DNA of 64,000 nt from Kibdelosporangium sp040675465. GTDB lineage: Bacteria; Actinomycetota; Actinomycetes; Mycobacteriales; Pseudonocardiaceae. The stretch's first letter is position 1, and every line of letters starts with the position of its first letter. A program made the translations under genes and the position numbers. Positions 41,898 to 50,542 of this stretch are shown here, piece after piece. Under the pieces are notes generated by a model. It was given only the letters and a program-made list of their open reading frames with translations. It did no database searches and was not told where the DNA came from. The DNA is taken from assembly GCF_040675465.1 (NCBI RefSeq), contig NZ_JBFAPA010000001.1, positions 992,001 to 1,056,000 of the forward strand. Reading direction: 5' to 3'.

Positions 41898-42664
41898 TCA
41901 CGAGGAGCGCTCCCCCGGCGCGCTCGGCACAGCTTCGAGCACTTGGACATAACGAGGCTTTGTCTGCAGCACGGACTTTCCCAGCATCTCCGCCAGCGGA
42001 TGACCGGTCCGGCCCCTAGTGCTGGGGATGGTCGTGACCAGCTGAAAGCCGGTGACACCCACTGCGTTCGCGAGGCATTTCTCGTGTTGGCGCAGGAACT
42101 CGGCCAGTACGAACGCGAGCCCGTGGTCTGAGCAGCCGGCGGACCTCGGGATGGCCTCGCCCGCCTCGACGACAACGGTCGCGACGGTCAGACCGCTCAT
42201 CACGGCGTTGCGCATCGGGAAGTGATGTTTCGCCGGCCGGGCGTCCGGCAAGAACTGGGAGATCACCGCGCCGGTGCGGGTGATCCGCTGCTGGAGGTCG
42301 CGGTTCTCCGCGGGATAACAGTGGTGGAGACCGGTTCCGACGACGGCGACTGTCCGGGCACCGGCGTCGAGCGCTGCTTGGCGTTGGTGGACCATCAACA
42401 GCTGTGTGGGATAGGTCTCATCGAGCAGGGTCCCAGGGTGATCCCCTCGTCGGCCCACTCGGCTATCTCCGCTTCGGCCGCCTCGAGCGAGGCATCCAGG
42501 TCCATCGGTGTGTGGTCCAGGGTGGGCGCCGCGGGACTGGTGAGCTGTTCGAGGATCGCCAGCGCGGAGCCGGATTCCTCGACGAGGCGGGCCACTTCCG
42601 CCCACGGGTGCTCGTCCGCGCGCAGCGCCAGGAGCAGCGCGGCCTGTTCGCGTCGGTCGATCAC
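41898..42664 (-). pseudogene. Decayed dprA/smf-like DNA-processing gene
   Basis: The N-terminal piece starts at GTG 42664 and reads EQAALLLALRADEHPW and AEIAEWADEGITLG. At about 42428-42436 one base is missing: the frame must change to continue as TLLDETYPTQLLMVHQ. Next to this, at about 42380-42386, VHQ joins directly to RQAALDAGARTVAVVGTG; some 60-90 residues expected between them in DprA, including the G-S-R nucleotide-binding motif, are gone. The rest (HHCYPAENRDLQQRITRTGA, FPMRNAVMSGLTVATVVVEAG) is typical DprA until it diverges after VVVEAGE, where the RSGA motif is lost. A pseudogene is the best reading. Confidence 0.75.
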
Positions 42665-42746
42665 CGCCGCATCCTATCGAACACGCGTTCACTTCCGGCG
42701 CTGGGACACGGCTAAACCTTCTGGCTGATCAGGGCGTCTGAGGGGG

Positions 42747-43274
42747 GTGAGCACGGTGGTGGCCGGGCCGGGCGCCGCGGGACCGTCCAGAATGGACGCG
42801 ATGGTGGCGTTCTCGACCCTGTTCGACGAGTCCTTCGAGGCGATGAAGCGGCTCGCGTACCTGCTTGGCGCCGACGACCCGGAGAACATCGCGCAGGAGG
42901 CGTTCGTCCGCCTGCACGACCGGTGGCACACGCTCTACGACGAGAACAAGGCGCTTCCTTACCTGCGGGCGATGGTCGTGAATCTCAGCCGGTCGAGGCT
43001 GCGTCACCTGAAGGTCGTGCGGAAGGCGCCGCCGGACGTCATGCTCGACGAGGTGTCCGCGGAGACACACGCGCTGGCCCGCCAGGAGCACCGGCGGATC
43101 AGGGAGGCGCTGGGCAAGCTGTCCCGGCGGCAGCGAGAGGTGCTGGTGCTGCGCTACTGGCTGGACCTGGACCAGGCCGCGATCGCCGAGACGCTCGGTG
43201 TGGCCGTCGGCACAGTGAAGGCGACGACTTCGCACGCGATGAACAACCTGCGCAAGCACCTGGAGGAGTGGTGA
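42747..43274 (+). CDS. ECF-type RNA polymerase sigma factor (SigE-like family), copy 1
   Basis: The 175-residue protein has sigma-2 (AMKRLAYLLGADDPENIAQE, AFVRLHDRWHTLY, YLRAMVVNLSRSRLRH) and sigma-4 (LGKLSRRQREVLVLRYWLDL, AIAETLGVAVGTVKATTSHA) domains of a short ECF factor. The start is GTG 42747. Its stop overlaps the next start (TGATG), so the membrane partner is translationally coupled. It is almost identical to the sigma factor at 44.1 kb: about ten differences over some 154 aligned residues by eye. Confidence 0.93.
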   Translation: MSTVVAGPGAAGPSRMDAMVAFSTLFDESFEAMKRLAYLLGADDPENIAQEAFVRLHDRWHTLYDENKALPYLRAMVVNLSRSRLRHLKVVRKAPPDVMLDEVSAETHALARQEHRRIREALGKLSRRQREVLVLRYWLDLDQAAIAETLGVAVGTVKATTSHAMNNLRKHLEEW

Positions 43275-44056
43275 TGGACGAGCTGGAGCGGCGGCTGCGC
43301 TCGGCACTCACCGACATGGCCGGTGAGGTGCCGGCCAGCACTGACGCCTGGGGCGAGCACGAGCGGCGGATGGCCCGCCGCGGCAGGCAGGCCCGGCGCC
43401 GGCCGATCCTGGTGGTCGCGGCGGCGGCCGCCGTGGCGGCGTTGATCATGGTGCCGGTGCTGGTGTTCAACTCACGCGGCGGTGGTGGCGGCGATGACCT
43501 GACCGCCGCGAACCGGCCGCCCGAGACGAGCGTGAGCACGCCCAGCACGAAGATCCCGAGCTCGGGTGTGGTGGTGCCGCAGACCAAGGCGACCTACCAG
43601 CCGGGGGTCGGCGAGACGATCGTCATCGGGCCAGTGTCGCTGATGACCGAGCAGTCCGGCGGTGGCGGGTACCGCAGCCTGTACGGCCTGGTCCTCAACG
43701 CCAAGGGCGAGACGATGTACTGCACCGCCGAGGGGAAGACGTTCACCACCGGCATCCCGCGCGACGACGCGGTGACCAAGCGCGCCTGCTCGCCGCTGCG
43801 GCCGCCGAAACCGGGCAAGGTGTTCTGGGGCAAGTTCCAGGTCAGCACCGTGGCCGACAACATGGGTGGGTTCGTGTTCCTGGCCGCCAAGAACACCCAC
43901 CACGTGGTGGTGCGGGCGGACAACGGCACGTACGCCACCGCGGACCGGATGGGCAGCGGGACCGACTTCGACCTGTTCTTCACCTACATCTCCGGCAAGA
44001 CGATCACGAACTACACCGCCAAGGACGCGGCCGGGCAAACCCTCGAGGACGCCTAA
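43274..44056 (+). CDS. Single-pass membrane protein, probable sigma-factor partner, copy 1
   Basis: The 260-residue protein begins MDELERRLRSALTDMAGEVP, a short cytoplasmic domain of about 45 residues. One membrane helix (ILVVAAAAAVAALIMVPVLV) and a roughly 190-residue extracytoplasmic domain with two Cys (MYCTAEGKTF, KRACSPLRPP) follow. There is no HxxxCxxC zinc anti-sigma motif. Coupling to the sigma gene and the topology suggest an anti-sigma or sensing role. The start ATG 43274 overlaps the sigma stop. Confidence 0.8.
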   Translation: MDELERRLRSALTDMAGEVPASTDAWGEHERRMARRGRQARRRPILVVAAAAAVAALIMVPVLVFNSRGGGGGDDLTAANRPPETSVSTPSTKIPSSGVVVPQTKATYQPGVGETIVIGPVSLMTEQSGGGGYRSLYGLVLNAKGETMYCTAEGKTFTTGIPRDDAVTKRACSPLRPPKPGKVFWGKFQVSTVADNMGGFVFLAAKNTHHVVVRADNGTYATADRMGSGTDFDLFFTYISGKTITNYTAKDAAGQTLEDA

Positions 44057-44087
44057 ACCCGGCGCGTGAGCCAGACGTGAAGGACAT

Positions 44088-44591
44088 GTGAGAGCGGTGG
44101 TGGCCGGGGCCCCCGGCATGGCGGCGTTCTCTGCGCTGTTCAGCGAGTCGTTCGAGGCGATGAAGCGGCTCGCGTACCTGCTCGGCGCGGACGACCCGGA
44201 GAACATCGCGCAGGAGGCGTTCGTCCGGCTGCACGACCGCTGGCACACGTTGTACGACGACTCGAAGGCGTTGCCGTACCTGCGGGCGATGGTGGTGAAC
44301 CTGAGCCGGTCGCGGTTGCGGCACCTCAAGGTGGTGCGCAAGACACCGCCCGAGGTGATGCTGGACGAGCTGTCCGCCGAGTCCCACGCGATCGCTCGCC
44401 AGGAGCATCGCCGGATCAGAGAGGCGCTGGGCAAGCTGTCACGCCGGCAGCGGGAAGTACTGGTGTTGCGCTACTGGCTGGACCTGGACCAGGCCGCGAT
44501 CGCCGAGACCCTCGGTGTCGCGGTCGGGACGGTGAAGGCGACGACTTCGCACGCGATGAACAACCTGCGCAAGCACCTGGAGGAAGGGTGA
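44088..44591 (+). CDS. ECF-type RNA polymerase sigma factor (SigE-like family), copy 2
   Basis: The 167-residue close paralogue of the preceding sigma factor has the same sigma-2 and sigma-4 motifs (LGADDPENIAQEAFVRLHDR, GVAVGTVKATTSHAMNNLRK). The N-terminus is shorter (MRAVVAGAPGMAAFSALF). The start is GTG 44088 with GAAGGA upstream. The stop overlaps the start of its own membrane partner. The identical DNA-binding helix implies that the two factors recognise the same or very similar promoters. Confidence 0.93.
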   Translation: MRAVVAGAPGMAAFSALFSESFEAMKRLAYLLGADDPENIAQEAFVRLHDRWHTLYDDSKALPYLRAMVVNLSRSRLRHLKVVRKTPPEVMLDELSAESHAIARQEHRRIREALGKLSRRQREVLVLRYWLDLDQAAIAETLGVAVGTVKATTSHAMNNLRKHLEEG

Positions 44592-45364
44592 TGGACGAGC
44601 TGGAGCGCCGGCTGCGCTCGGCACTCGTCGAGCTGGCCGAGGAGGTGCCACCGAGCCACAACGCCTGGGCCGACCAGGAGCGACGGCTGGCGTTGAAAAG
44701 TCGTCGAGCACGGGTTCGACCGGTCCTCATGGCGGCGGTGGCGGCGGCGGTCGCCGCGCTGATCGCCGTGCCGGTGGTGATCTTCAACCTTCGCCCGAGC
44801 GGTGTGCAGGCCGGTGGTGTGCTGCCCGCCGAGGAACACCCGTCCAGCGTGGCCACCGGCCCGGCCTCGAACTGGCCGCCGCCCAAGACCGGGAACAACT
44901 ATGTGCCCGTCCCGAACGAGAAGCTGATCACCGAACCGGTGAGCGTGGAGACCGTCACCCGCCCGGAGGGTCAGTGGGAGACCCTCGTCTACACCGTGCA
45001 GCGCGACGGCACGCAGCTGATGTGCTCGATCCCGCTGCCGTACGGCGTCAAGGTCAACGGCGCCGACCAGGCCAAGTACGGCAGCCCGGCGTGCCTGCCG
45101 CTGATCGCGCCGAGGAACGGCCGGCTGATGTGGTTCAAGGGCTTCCTGCCGAACAGCGCCAACGGCATGTACGCGTACGTGATGACGCCGAACGTCCAGT
45201 CGGTGCTGGTGCGCACCGCGGACAACGCCTGGAAGGTGGCCTACCGCATCGGGCCGCAGGGACCGGACTACGCCGTGCTGATCGCCCGGCTGGGCCCGCA
45301 ACAGGGCCAGCCGAAGGCGTACACCGCGCGCGATGGCCGGGATGCCACGCTGGAGAACGGATAA
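44591..45364 (+). CDS. Single-pass membrane protein, probable sigma-factor partner, copy 2
   Basis: The 257-residue protein has the same start (MDELERRLRSALVELAEEVP) and topology as copy 1: cytoplasmic segment, membrane helix (LMAAVAAAVAALIAVPVVIF) and an extracytoplasmic domain with two Cys (LMCSIPLPYG, SPACLPLIAP). After the helix it is much more diverged from copy 1 than the sigma factors are from each other, retaining scattered blocks such as GxLMWFKGF versus GKVFWGKF. This suggests that the two modules sense different signals. Confidence 0.8.
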   Translation: MDELERRLRSALVELAEEVPPSHNAWADQERRLALKSRRARVRPVLMAAVAAAVAALIAVPVVIFNLRPSGVQAGGVLPAEEHPSSVATGPASNWPPPKTGNNYVPVPNEKLITEPVSVETVTRPEGQWETLVYTVQRDGTQLMCSIPLPYGVKVNGADQAKYGSPACLPLIAPRNGRLMWFKGFLPNSANGMYAYVMTPNVQSVLVRTADNAWKVAYRIGPQGPDYAVLIARLGPQQGQPKAYTARDGRDATLENG

Positions 45365-45407
45365 CCGCACGTGACCGGCTGGTTCTCGGCAGCGACGCCC
45401 AGCGGTT

Positions 45408-45429
45408 GTTCGCCAGTCGTTCACTTTGA
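45408..45429 (+). promoter_or_regulatory. Putative PHO box (PhoP direct-repeat site)
   Basis: Two adjacent 11-base units, GTTCGCCAGTC (45408-45418) and GTTCACTTTGA (45419-45429), match the G(G/T)TCAYY-type direct repeats bound by actinomycete PhoP. They lie about 70 bases upstream of a PhoX-type phosphatase gene, a classic target of phosphate starvation control. Confidence 0.6.
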
Positions 45430-45498
45430 TGTCCGCTAGGCCTACCTTTGGGCGCTTACCGTTCGGCCGTTCCCACTGACCCTTATGGGAGGCTTCGC

Positions 45499-47538
45499 GT
45501 GGAATCACGCCGTCTGCTGCCACTGCTCACCAACGATCACTTCGGGCGGTCGGCAATCACGTGCCAGTACCGCTGTAACAACGCGTGCTCGCACGACGCG
45601 CCCAACACGTCCGGCAACGAGTACTTCGGTGACGTGGTCGGTTCGATCGTGCGCCGGCGTGGCCTGCTCAAGGCCGGCACCGTGCTCGCCGCGGCCGGCG
45701 CGGGGATGACCGCCCTGGGTGGTTCCGCGTCCGCGGCCCCCGCCGACGCGGAGCGGCACGGCTCGCACCGCGGCGACGGCCTCAACTTCGACCCGGTGGC
45801 ACCCAACACCGAGGACAAGATCGTCACGGCCGACGGCTACGACCACGCCGTCGTCATCCGGTGGGGCGACGCCGTGCTGCCCGGTGCTCCGAAGTTCGAC
45901 TTCGACAAGCAGACCGCGGCCGCGCAGGCCAAGCAGTTCGGCTTCAACAACGACTTCTGCGGCCTGGTCCCGCTGGGCTACAACCGCTGGCTGATGGGCT
46001 CGAACCACGAGTACACGACCGAGTCGTTCATGTTCAAGGGTTACAGCGAGGCCAACCCGACCGAGGAGCAGGTCAGGATCGGCTGGGCCGCGCACGGGTT
46101 CTCCGTTGTCGTGGTGCAGAAGGACTTCTGGTCCGGCAAGCTCGTGCCGCAGCTCGACCGGCACTACAACCGCCGGATCACCGTCACCACCCAGTTCGAG
46201 TTCGACGGCCCCGCCGCGGGCAGCGACTTCCTCAAGACCTCCGTGGACAAGACCGGCCGGAAGGTGTTCGGTACCTTCGGCAACTGCTCAGGTGGCGTCA
46301 CCCCGTGGGGCACGTACCTGTCCGGCGAGGAGAACTTCGACGGCTACTTCGCCAGCCCCACCGCGCCGACCGACCCGCGGGTGACCCGCTACGGCAAGAT
46401 CGGCACCGCGACCGTGCGCAAGTGGGAGCGGTTCGACAAGCGCTTCGACATCACCCAGGAACCCAACGAGTTCAACCGGTTCGGCTGGGTCGTCGAGATC
46501 GACCCGAAGGACCCGGACGCCGCACCCGTCAAGCACACCGCGCTTGGCCGGTTCAAGCACGAGGCCTGCAACGTCCGGGTCGCGCGTGACGGCCGCGTGG
46601 TCGCCTACATGGGTGACGACGAGCGGTTCGACTACATCTACAAGTTCGTGTCCTCGGCGAGGATCAAGCACGGCGACAGCCCGAGTGCCCGCGCGCACAA
46701 CAAGAAGCTGCTCTCCGACGGGACCCTGTACGTCGCCAAGTTCACCGGGGACAGCCCGGCTGCCGAGATCGACGGCACCGGCAAGCTGCCGTCCGATGGC
46801 GAGTTCGACGGCTCCGGCCAGTGGATCCCGCTGGCCAGCGGCAACAAGTCCTTTGTGGACGGTTTCACCGCCGAGCAGGTCTACGTGTTCACCCGCATGG
46901 CCGCGGACAAGGTCGGCGCCACCAAGATGGACCGGCCCGAGGACATCGAGCCGAGCCCGAAGAGCGGCCGCGTGTACGCCGCGCTGACCAACAACACCGA
47001 CCGCGGTGTGGCAGCAGGCAAGGAGGGCCCGACCGAGATCAACCCGCGCGTCGGCAACAAGCACGGCCACATCCTCGAGTGGGAGGAGAAGGGTGGCGAC
47101 CCGACCGCGACCAAGTTCTCCTGGAAGCTGCTGCTGGTGTGCGGTGACCCGGCCTCGCGGGACACGTACTTCGGTGGCTACGACAAGACCCAGGTCAGCC
47201 CGATCTCCTGCCCGGACAACCTGGCGTTCGACAAGCGCGGCAACCTGTGGATCGCCAGCGACGGGAACGCGCTGAAGTCCAACGACGGCTTGTTCGCCGT
47301 GCCGGTCGAGGGCAAGTACCGCGGCCGCGTGAAGCAGTTCCTGACCGTGCCCAAGGGCGCGGAGACCTGCGGCCCGGTCATCACCGAGGACTTCGTCCTC
47401 GTCTCCGTCCAGCACCCGGGTGAGATCACCGGCGCCAGCGCCGACAACCCGTTGTCGCACTGGCCCGATGGTGGCACCAGCCAGCCCCGTCCGGCCGTCG
47501 TGTCGATCTGGCCGCGCCGCGGATCGATCTGCGACTGA
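45499..47538 (+). CDS. phoX: PhoX-family (DUF839) alkaline phosphatase
   Basis: The 679-residue protein starts at GTG 45499 with GGGAGG six bases upstream. It has a twin-arginine signal (RRRGLLKAGTVLAAAGAGMT) after an unusually long polar N-terminus of about 50 residues. The mature beta-propeller has DUF839 motifs: FCGLVPL, SNHEYTTE, NCSGGVTPWGTYLSGEEN, FGWVVEIDP, GRFKHEACNV, MGDDERFDYIYKFVS, MDRPEDIEPSP and SCPDNLAFD. PhoX enzymes use Fe(III)/Ca(II) and release phosphate from esters outside the cell. The upstream PHO-box-like repeat fits phosphate-limited expression. Confidence 0.9.
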   Translation: MESRRLLPLLTNDHFGRSAITCQYRCNNACSHDAPNTSGNEYFGDVVGSIVRRRGLLKAGTVLAAAGAGMTALGGSASAAPADAERHGSHRGDGLNFDPVAPNTEDKIVTADGYDHAVVIRWGDAVLPGAPKFDFDKQTAAAQAKQFGFNNDFCGLVPLGYNRWLMGSNHEYTTESFMFKGYSEANPTEEQVRIGWAAHGFSVVVVQKDFWSGKLVPQLDRHYNRRITVTTQFEFDGPAAGSDFLKTSVDKTGRKVFGTFGNCSGGVTPWGTYLSGEENFDGYFASPTAPTDPRVTRYGKIGTATVRKWERFDKRFDITQEPNEFNRFGWVVEIDPKDPDAAPVKHTALGRFKHEACNVRVARDGRVVAYMGDDERFDYIYKFVSSARIKHGDSPSARAHNKKLLSDGTLYVAKFTGDSPAAEIDGTGKLPSDGEFDGSGQWIPLASGNKSFVDGFTAEQVYVFTRMAADKVGATKMDRPEDIEPSPKSGRVYAALTNNTDRGVAAGKEGPTEINPRVGNKHGHILEWEEKGGDPTATKFSWKLLLVCGDPASRDTYFGGYDKTQVSPISCPDNLAFDKRGNLWIASDGNALKSNDGLFAVPVEGKYRGRVKQFLTVPKGAETCGPVITEDFVLVSVQHPGEITGASADNPLSHWPDGGTSQPRPAVVSIWPRRGSICD

Positions 47539-47552
47539 CTATCGTGAGCTAG

Positions 47553-48212
47553 GTGACGAGAACGGCACTGGTGACCGGTGCTTCCGGCGGGATCGGGGCG
47601 GCGGTCGCCCGTGCCCTCGCACCCACGCACGAGGTCTGGCTGGGAGCGCGCAAACCGGTGACCGGGCTGCCCGGAAGGCCTTGGCCAGTAGACCTGCGGG
47701 ACTTCGGGTCCTTCGAGGAACGGACCCAGGACATCGAGTCGCTCGATGTCCTGGTCCACTCCGCCGGAATGGTCGAGATCGCGTCGCTCGAAGACCACAC
47801 GCCGCAGCTGTGGCGGGAGACGTTCGCCCTCAACGTCGTCGCCGTGGCCGAGCTGACGAGGGTGTTGCTGCCCAAGCTCCGTGAAGCACACGGGCACGTC
47901 GTGCTGATCAACTCCGGCTCGGGGATCCGGGCGAACCCGAACTGGGGTGCTTACGCGGCAAGCAAGTTCGCGCTGCGCGCGTACGCGGACGTGCTGCGGG
48001 CCGAGGTTCCGGAGATCCGCGTGACGTCAGTGTTCCCCGGGCGCACGGACACCGGCATGCAGCACGCCGTGCGGGATGCCGAGGGCGGTCAGTACGAACC
48101 CGAGAAGTACCTACGGCCGGACACGGTCGCGCAAGCGGTGTTGAACGCGATCAACACGCCTGGCGACGCGCATCCGACCGAGGTCGTCATCCGGCCGCGA
48201 GGAGCCGTTTAG
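47553..48212 (+). CDS. Short-chain dehydrogenase/reductase
   Basis: The 219-residue SDR has nucleotide-binding TGASGGIG (residues 8-15), the structural DVLVHSAGM (NAG-type) motif, a Ser in LINSGSG, the catalytic Tyr-x-x-x-Lys YAASK, and PGRTDTGM. It is short for the classical family (usually about 250). The substrate is unknown. The start is GTG 47553, 15 bases after phoX, so it could be co-transcribed with it. The 3' end overlaps the convergent amidohydrolase by 26 bases. Confidence 0.9.
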   Translation: MTRTALVTGASGGIGAAVARALAPTHEVWLGARKPVTGLPGRPWPVDLRDFGSFEERTQDIESLDVLVHSAGMVEIASLEDHTPQLWRETFALNVVAVAELTRVLLPKLREAHGHVVLINSGSGIRANPNWGAYAASKFALRAYADVLRAEVPEIRVTSVFPGRTDTGMQHAVRDAEGGQYEPEKYLRPDTVAQAVLNAINTPGDAHPTEVVIRPRGAV

Positions 48213-49497
48213 TCACCTCGCCCGCGGCCGCCTGGGCCTCGGCCCGGTCGACCATCGTGGTCTCGCCGTCGCTGACCACCTGGTCACCGGCCACCCACAC
48301 GTCCTGGACCTGACGCGCACCCGCGGCCCACACCAGGTTCGACAGCAACTGCACGTCCGGCACGTCGACCCCGCTGGAGAACGCCGGTGCGTCGGTGGAC
48401 ACGTGCACGACGTCCGCCCAACGACCGGTCTCCAACGCACCGATGTCCGTCCGCCCCAGCACGGCCGCGCCGCCCCGAGTGGCCATCAACAGCACATCGG
48501 GGGCCACCAGGGCCGAAGCGTCCAAAGTGGACAGACGGGCCAGCATCGCGGCCAGCCGGATGTCCTCCCACAGGTCCAGATCGTCGTTGCTGGCCGGGCC
48601 GTCCGTGCCCAGGGCGACGTTGACGCCCGCCTCGCGCAGGTCCCGGATCCGCGCGATCCCGGACGCCAGTTTGGCGTTGGACCCCGGGCAGTGCGCGACC
48701 CCGACCCCGTTGGCGGCGAAGATCGCGATGTCCTCATCGGACAGATGAATGCTGTGCGCCGCGACCACCCGCCCGCCGAAGAACCCCAGCGACTCCAGCA
48801 ACCGCGGCACCGAACCGTGCGCTTCCCGCTGCGCCGCGTCCTCCAGGGCCGCCTCGGCGACGTGGATGTGCATCAACGCATCCCGCGCGCGAGCCGCCTC
48901 GGCGACCTCGACCAGCACTTCCGGGGTCAGCGTGTAGGCCGAGTGCGGGCCGTAGCCGATCTCGATCCGGTCGCCCGGGCCGAACCGCAGGCCACGTGTG
49001 TCGATCATCGAGCTGACGTGGTCGACGAGCTTGCGCCAGGTGAACCCGGGCGCCTCGATCACCCCGCCGGTGAGCACCGCGCGGGCGCCGGTGGCGAGCA
49101 CCGCCTCGGCCAGCCGGTCCAGGTTGAAGTACATCTCCAGGCTCGTGGTCACGCCCGCGCGGAGCATCTCCACCGAGCCCAGCACCATCCCGGCGTACAT
49201 GTCGTCGCTGGTCAGTTTGGCCTCGGCGGGCCAGATCACGTCCTGCAGCCAGCGCAGCAGCGGCAGGTCGCCGCCCATCCCGCGCAGCACGGTCATCGGG
49301 GTGTGTGCGTGCGCGTTCACCAGGCCCGGCAGCAGGATCCCGGCCAGCTCGGTGACCGTGGCCTCGCCGGGAGCCGACGCGAACGGCCCCACGTAGCCGA
49401 TCCGCCCGTCCTCCTCGATGTCCACCACGGCATCCCGCAGTACCGAACAGGCCGTGTCGCACGGCAGGACGATCGGAGCTCGCAAGCGTTGACGCAT
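48187..49497 (-). CDS. Amidohydrolase, TRZ/ATZ (cytosine/SAH deaminase-like) family
   Basis: The 436-residue metal-dependent hydrolase has HxH in LVNAHAHTPMTVLRGMGGD, then HIHVAE, a His in VVAAHSIHLSDED and the catalytic Asp in LGTDGPASND. The C-terminal beta sandwich contains LETGRWADVV. These are the motifs of the S-adenosylhomocysteine/5'-methylthioadenosine deaminase-like group, so deamination of a nucleoside or related heterocycle is likely. The start ATG at 49497 is used. It lies 10 bases after the NO-synthase-like gene and is probably co-transcribed. Confidence 0.88.
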   Translation of the reverse strand: MRQRLRAPIVLPCDTACSVLRDAVVDIEEDGRIGYVGPFASAPGEATVTELAGILLPGLVNAHAHTPMTVLRGMGGDLPLLRWLQDVIWPAEAKLTSDDMYAGMVLGSVEMLRAGVTTSLEMYFNLDRLAEAVLATGARAVLTGGVIEAPGFTWRKLVDHVSSMIDTRGLRFGPGDRIEIGYGPHSAYTLTPEVLVEVAEAARARDALMHIHVAEAALEDAAQREAHGSVPRLLESLGFFGGRVVAAHSIHLSDEDIAIFAANGVGVAHCPGSNAKLASGIARIRDLREAGVNVALGTDGPASNDDLDLWEDIRLAAMLARLSTLDASALVAPDVLLMATRGGAAVLGRTDIGALETGRWADVVHVSTDAPAFSSGVDVPDVQLLSNLVWAAGARQVQDVWVAGDQVVSDGETTMVDRAEAQAAAGEVTKRLLAAG

Positions 49498-49507
49498 GTC
49501 GCGCAAG

Positions 49508-50476
49508 CTACCCCAGGAAACTGGGCGAATGACGGTCGCCGTCCGGCCGGACGGGCTGGTCGGCTCGGGCCGCAATGCTCACTCCCGCCGCCTGGAACGA
49601 GTGCAGGACGGCCCGGTCCAGCTCCAGTGCGGCGCGTTCGCGCCAGAGCGAGTGCTCGATGGAGGTGTCCAGGCCGAGTTGCTCGGCGATCACCCGGCCG
49701 AACCCGTAGGCCCGGTCGTCGCCGAGCGCGTCCGCACCGATCGCGGACGCCCGGTAGATCCCGTTGAACAGCGCCGGATACCGCACCCCGCCGATGCACA
49801 GCAGCTGCGAGCGGACGCCCACCGCGTGCCAGCGCAGGCCGAGGTCGACGAACCAGCTCAGCTCGGGGTGCTCCAGCGGCACCTCGCGGACCACGTCCCG
49901 CGGGATGGCGAACAGCCGCACCCCGTGCTCGTGATCCCGGATCACCAGCGGCAGCAGGTCGAACGCGCTGCGAGCGGTCGGCGTCCGCCAGCCCATCTTG
50001 CGGACCGTGTCGGTGAACGCCACATGCCGGCGGTCGCCCACGACCTGCCCGTGCTGCGCGTACCCGGCGTAGCGGATCAGCTGCTCGTTGATCAGCCGCG
50101 GGCTGTCCGGCGCGAAGATCGTCACCGTCGGCCGCACCCGGCCCTTGTCCACAGCGGCCCGCAGGTGCTGCACGCACCCGGACGCGACCTCGGTGGCCGT
50201 GTGCGCGGCCCGCAGGTCCCGCACGAGCAGGCCGCGCCACGGCACACCAGTGGTGCAGACGCCGCTGTCGCGCAGCGCGAGACGGGCGCCGTAGGCCAGC
50301 TCACCGCGGGTGTGCTGGTAGGTCCCGGTCTCCTCGACCTGGGTACGCACCAGTGCGAGCCGGGAACGGACGTGCCCGGCACGCGGCCGGGCATCGTGAT
50401 AGCTGTACAGGAACTCCTCGGCCGCTTCGAGCAGCCCGGCATCCGGCGATAAGGAGATCTCACGCAGGGCGGTCAC
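49508..50476 (-). CDS. Divergent nitric oxide synthase oxygenase-like protein
   Basis: The roughly 322-residue protein is clearly related to bacterial NOS oxygenases: TGTYQHTRGELAYGARLA, haem-ligand Cys74 in RDSGVCTTGVPWRGLLV, VRPTVTIFAPDSP, LIRYAGY, FDLLPLVI, VPLEHPELSWF, LRWHAVG and AVLHSFQAAGVSIA. But the substrate motif (F-N-G-W-Y-M-x-T-E-I-G) reads FNGIYRASAIG: the arginine-binding Glu is Ala245 and the Trp is Ile240. The C-terminal 50 or so residues (DHHTA and the pterin-binding region) are absent or reduced to DRHSPSFLG. The haem site is kept, so a haem-binding non-NOS function or decay is likely. The start is GTG 50476; a TTG at 50512 is also in frame. Confidence 0.82.
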   Translation of the reverse strand: MTALREISLSPDAGLLEAAEEFLYSYHDARPRAGHVRSRLALVRTQVEETGTYQHTRGELAYGARLALRDSGVCTTGVPWRGLLVRDLRAAHTATEVASGCVQHLRAAVDKGRVRPTVTIFAPDSPRLINEQLIRYAGYAQHGQVVGDRRHVAFTDTVRKMGWRTPTARSAFDLLPLVIRDHEHGVRLFAIPRDVVREVPLEHPELSWFVDLGLRWHAVGVRSQLLCIGGVRYPALFNGIYRASAIGADALGDDRAYGFGRVIAEQLGLDTSIEHSLWRERAALELDRAVLHSFQAAGVSIAARADQPVRPDGDRHSPSFLG

Positions 50477-50542
50477 ACCCTGGTTATCGGCCGATCGGGG
50501 TAACCGGCTCAACTACCCGGCCGGGTAGGACTGGTACTACTG

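Larger units (their letters stand above)
42747..45364 (+). repeat. Tandem duplication of a sigma/membrane-partner module
   Basis: Unit 1 is 42747-44056 and unit 2 is 44088-45364. The sigma genes are nearly identical in protein sequence. The partner genes match over their cytoplasmic 20 residues and helix but diverge outside. Gene order, overlaps and lengths are conserved, which indicates duplication of the whole module followed by divergence of the external domain. Confidence 0.88.
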
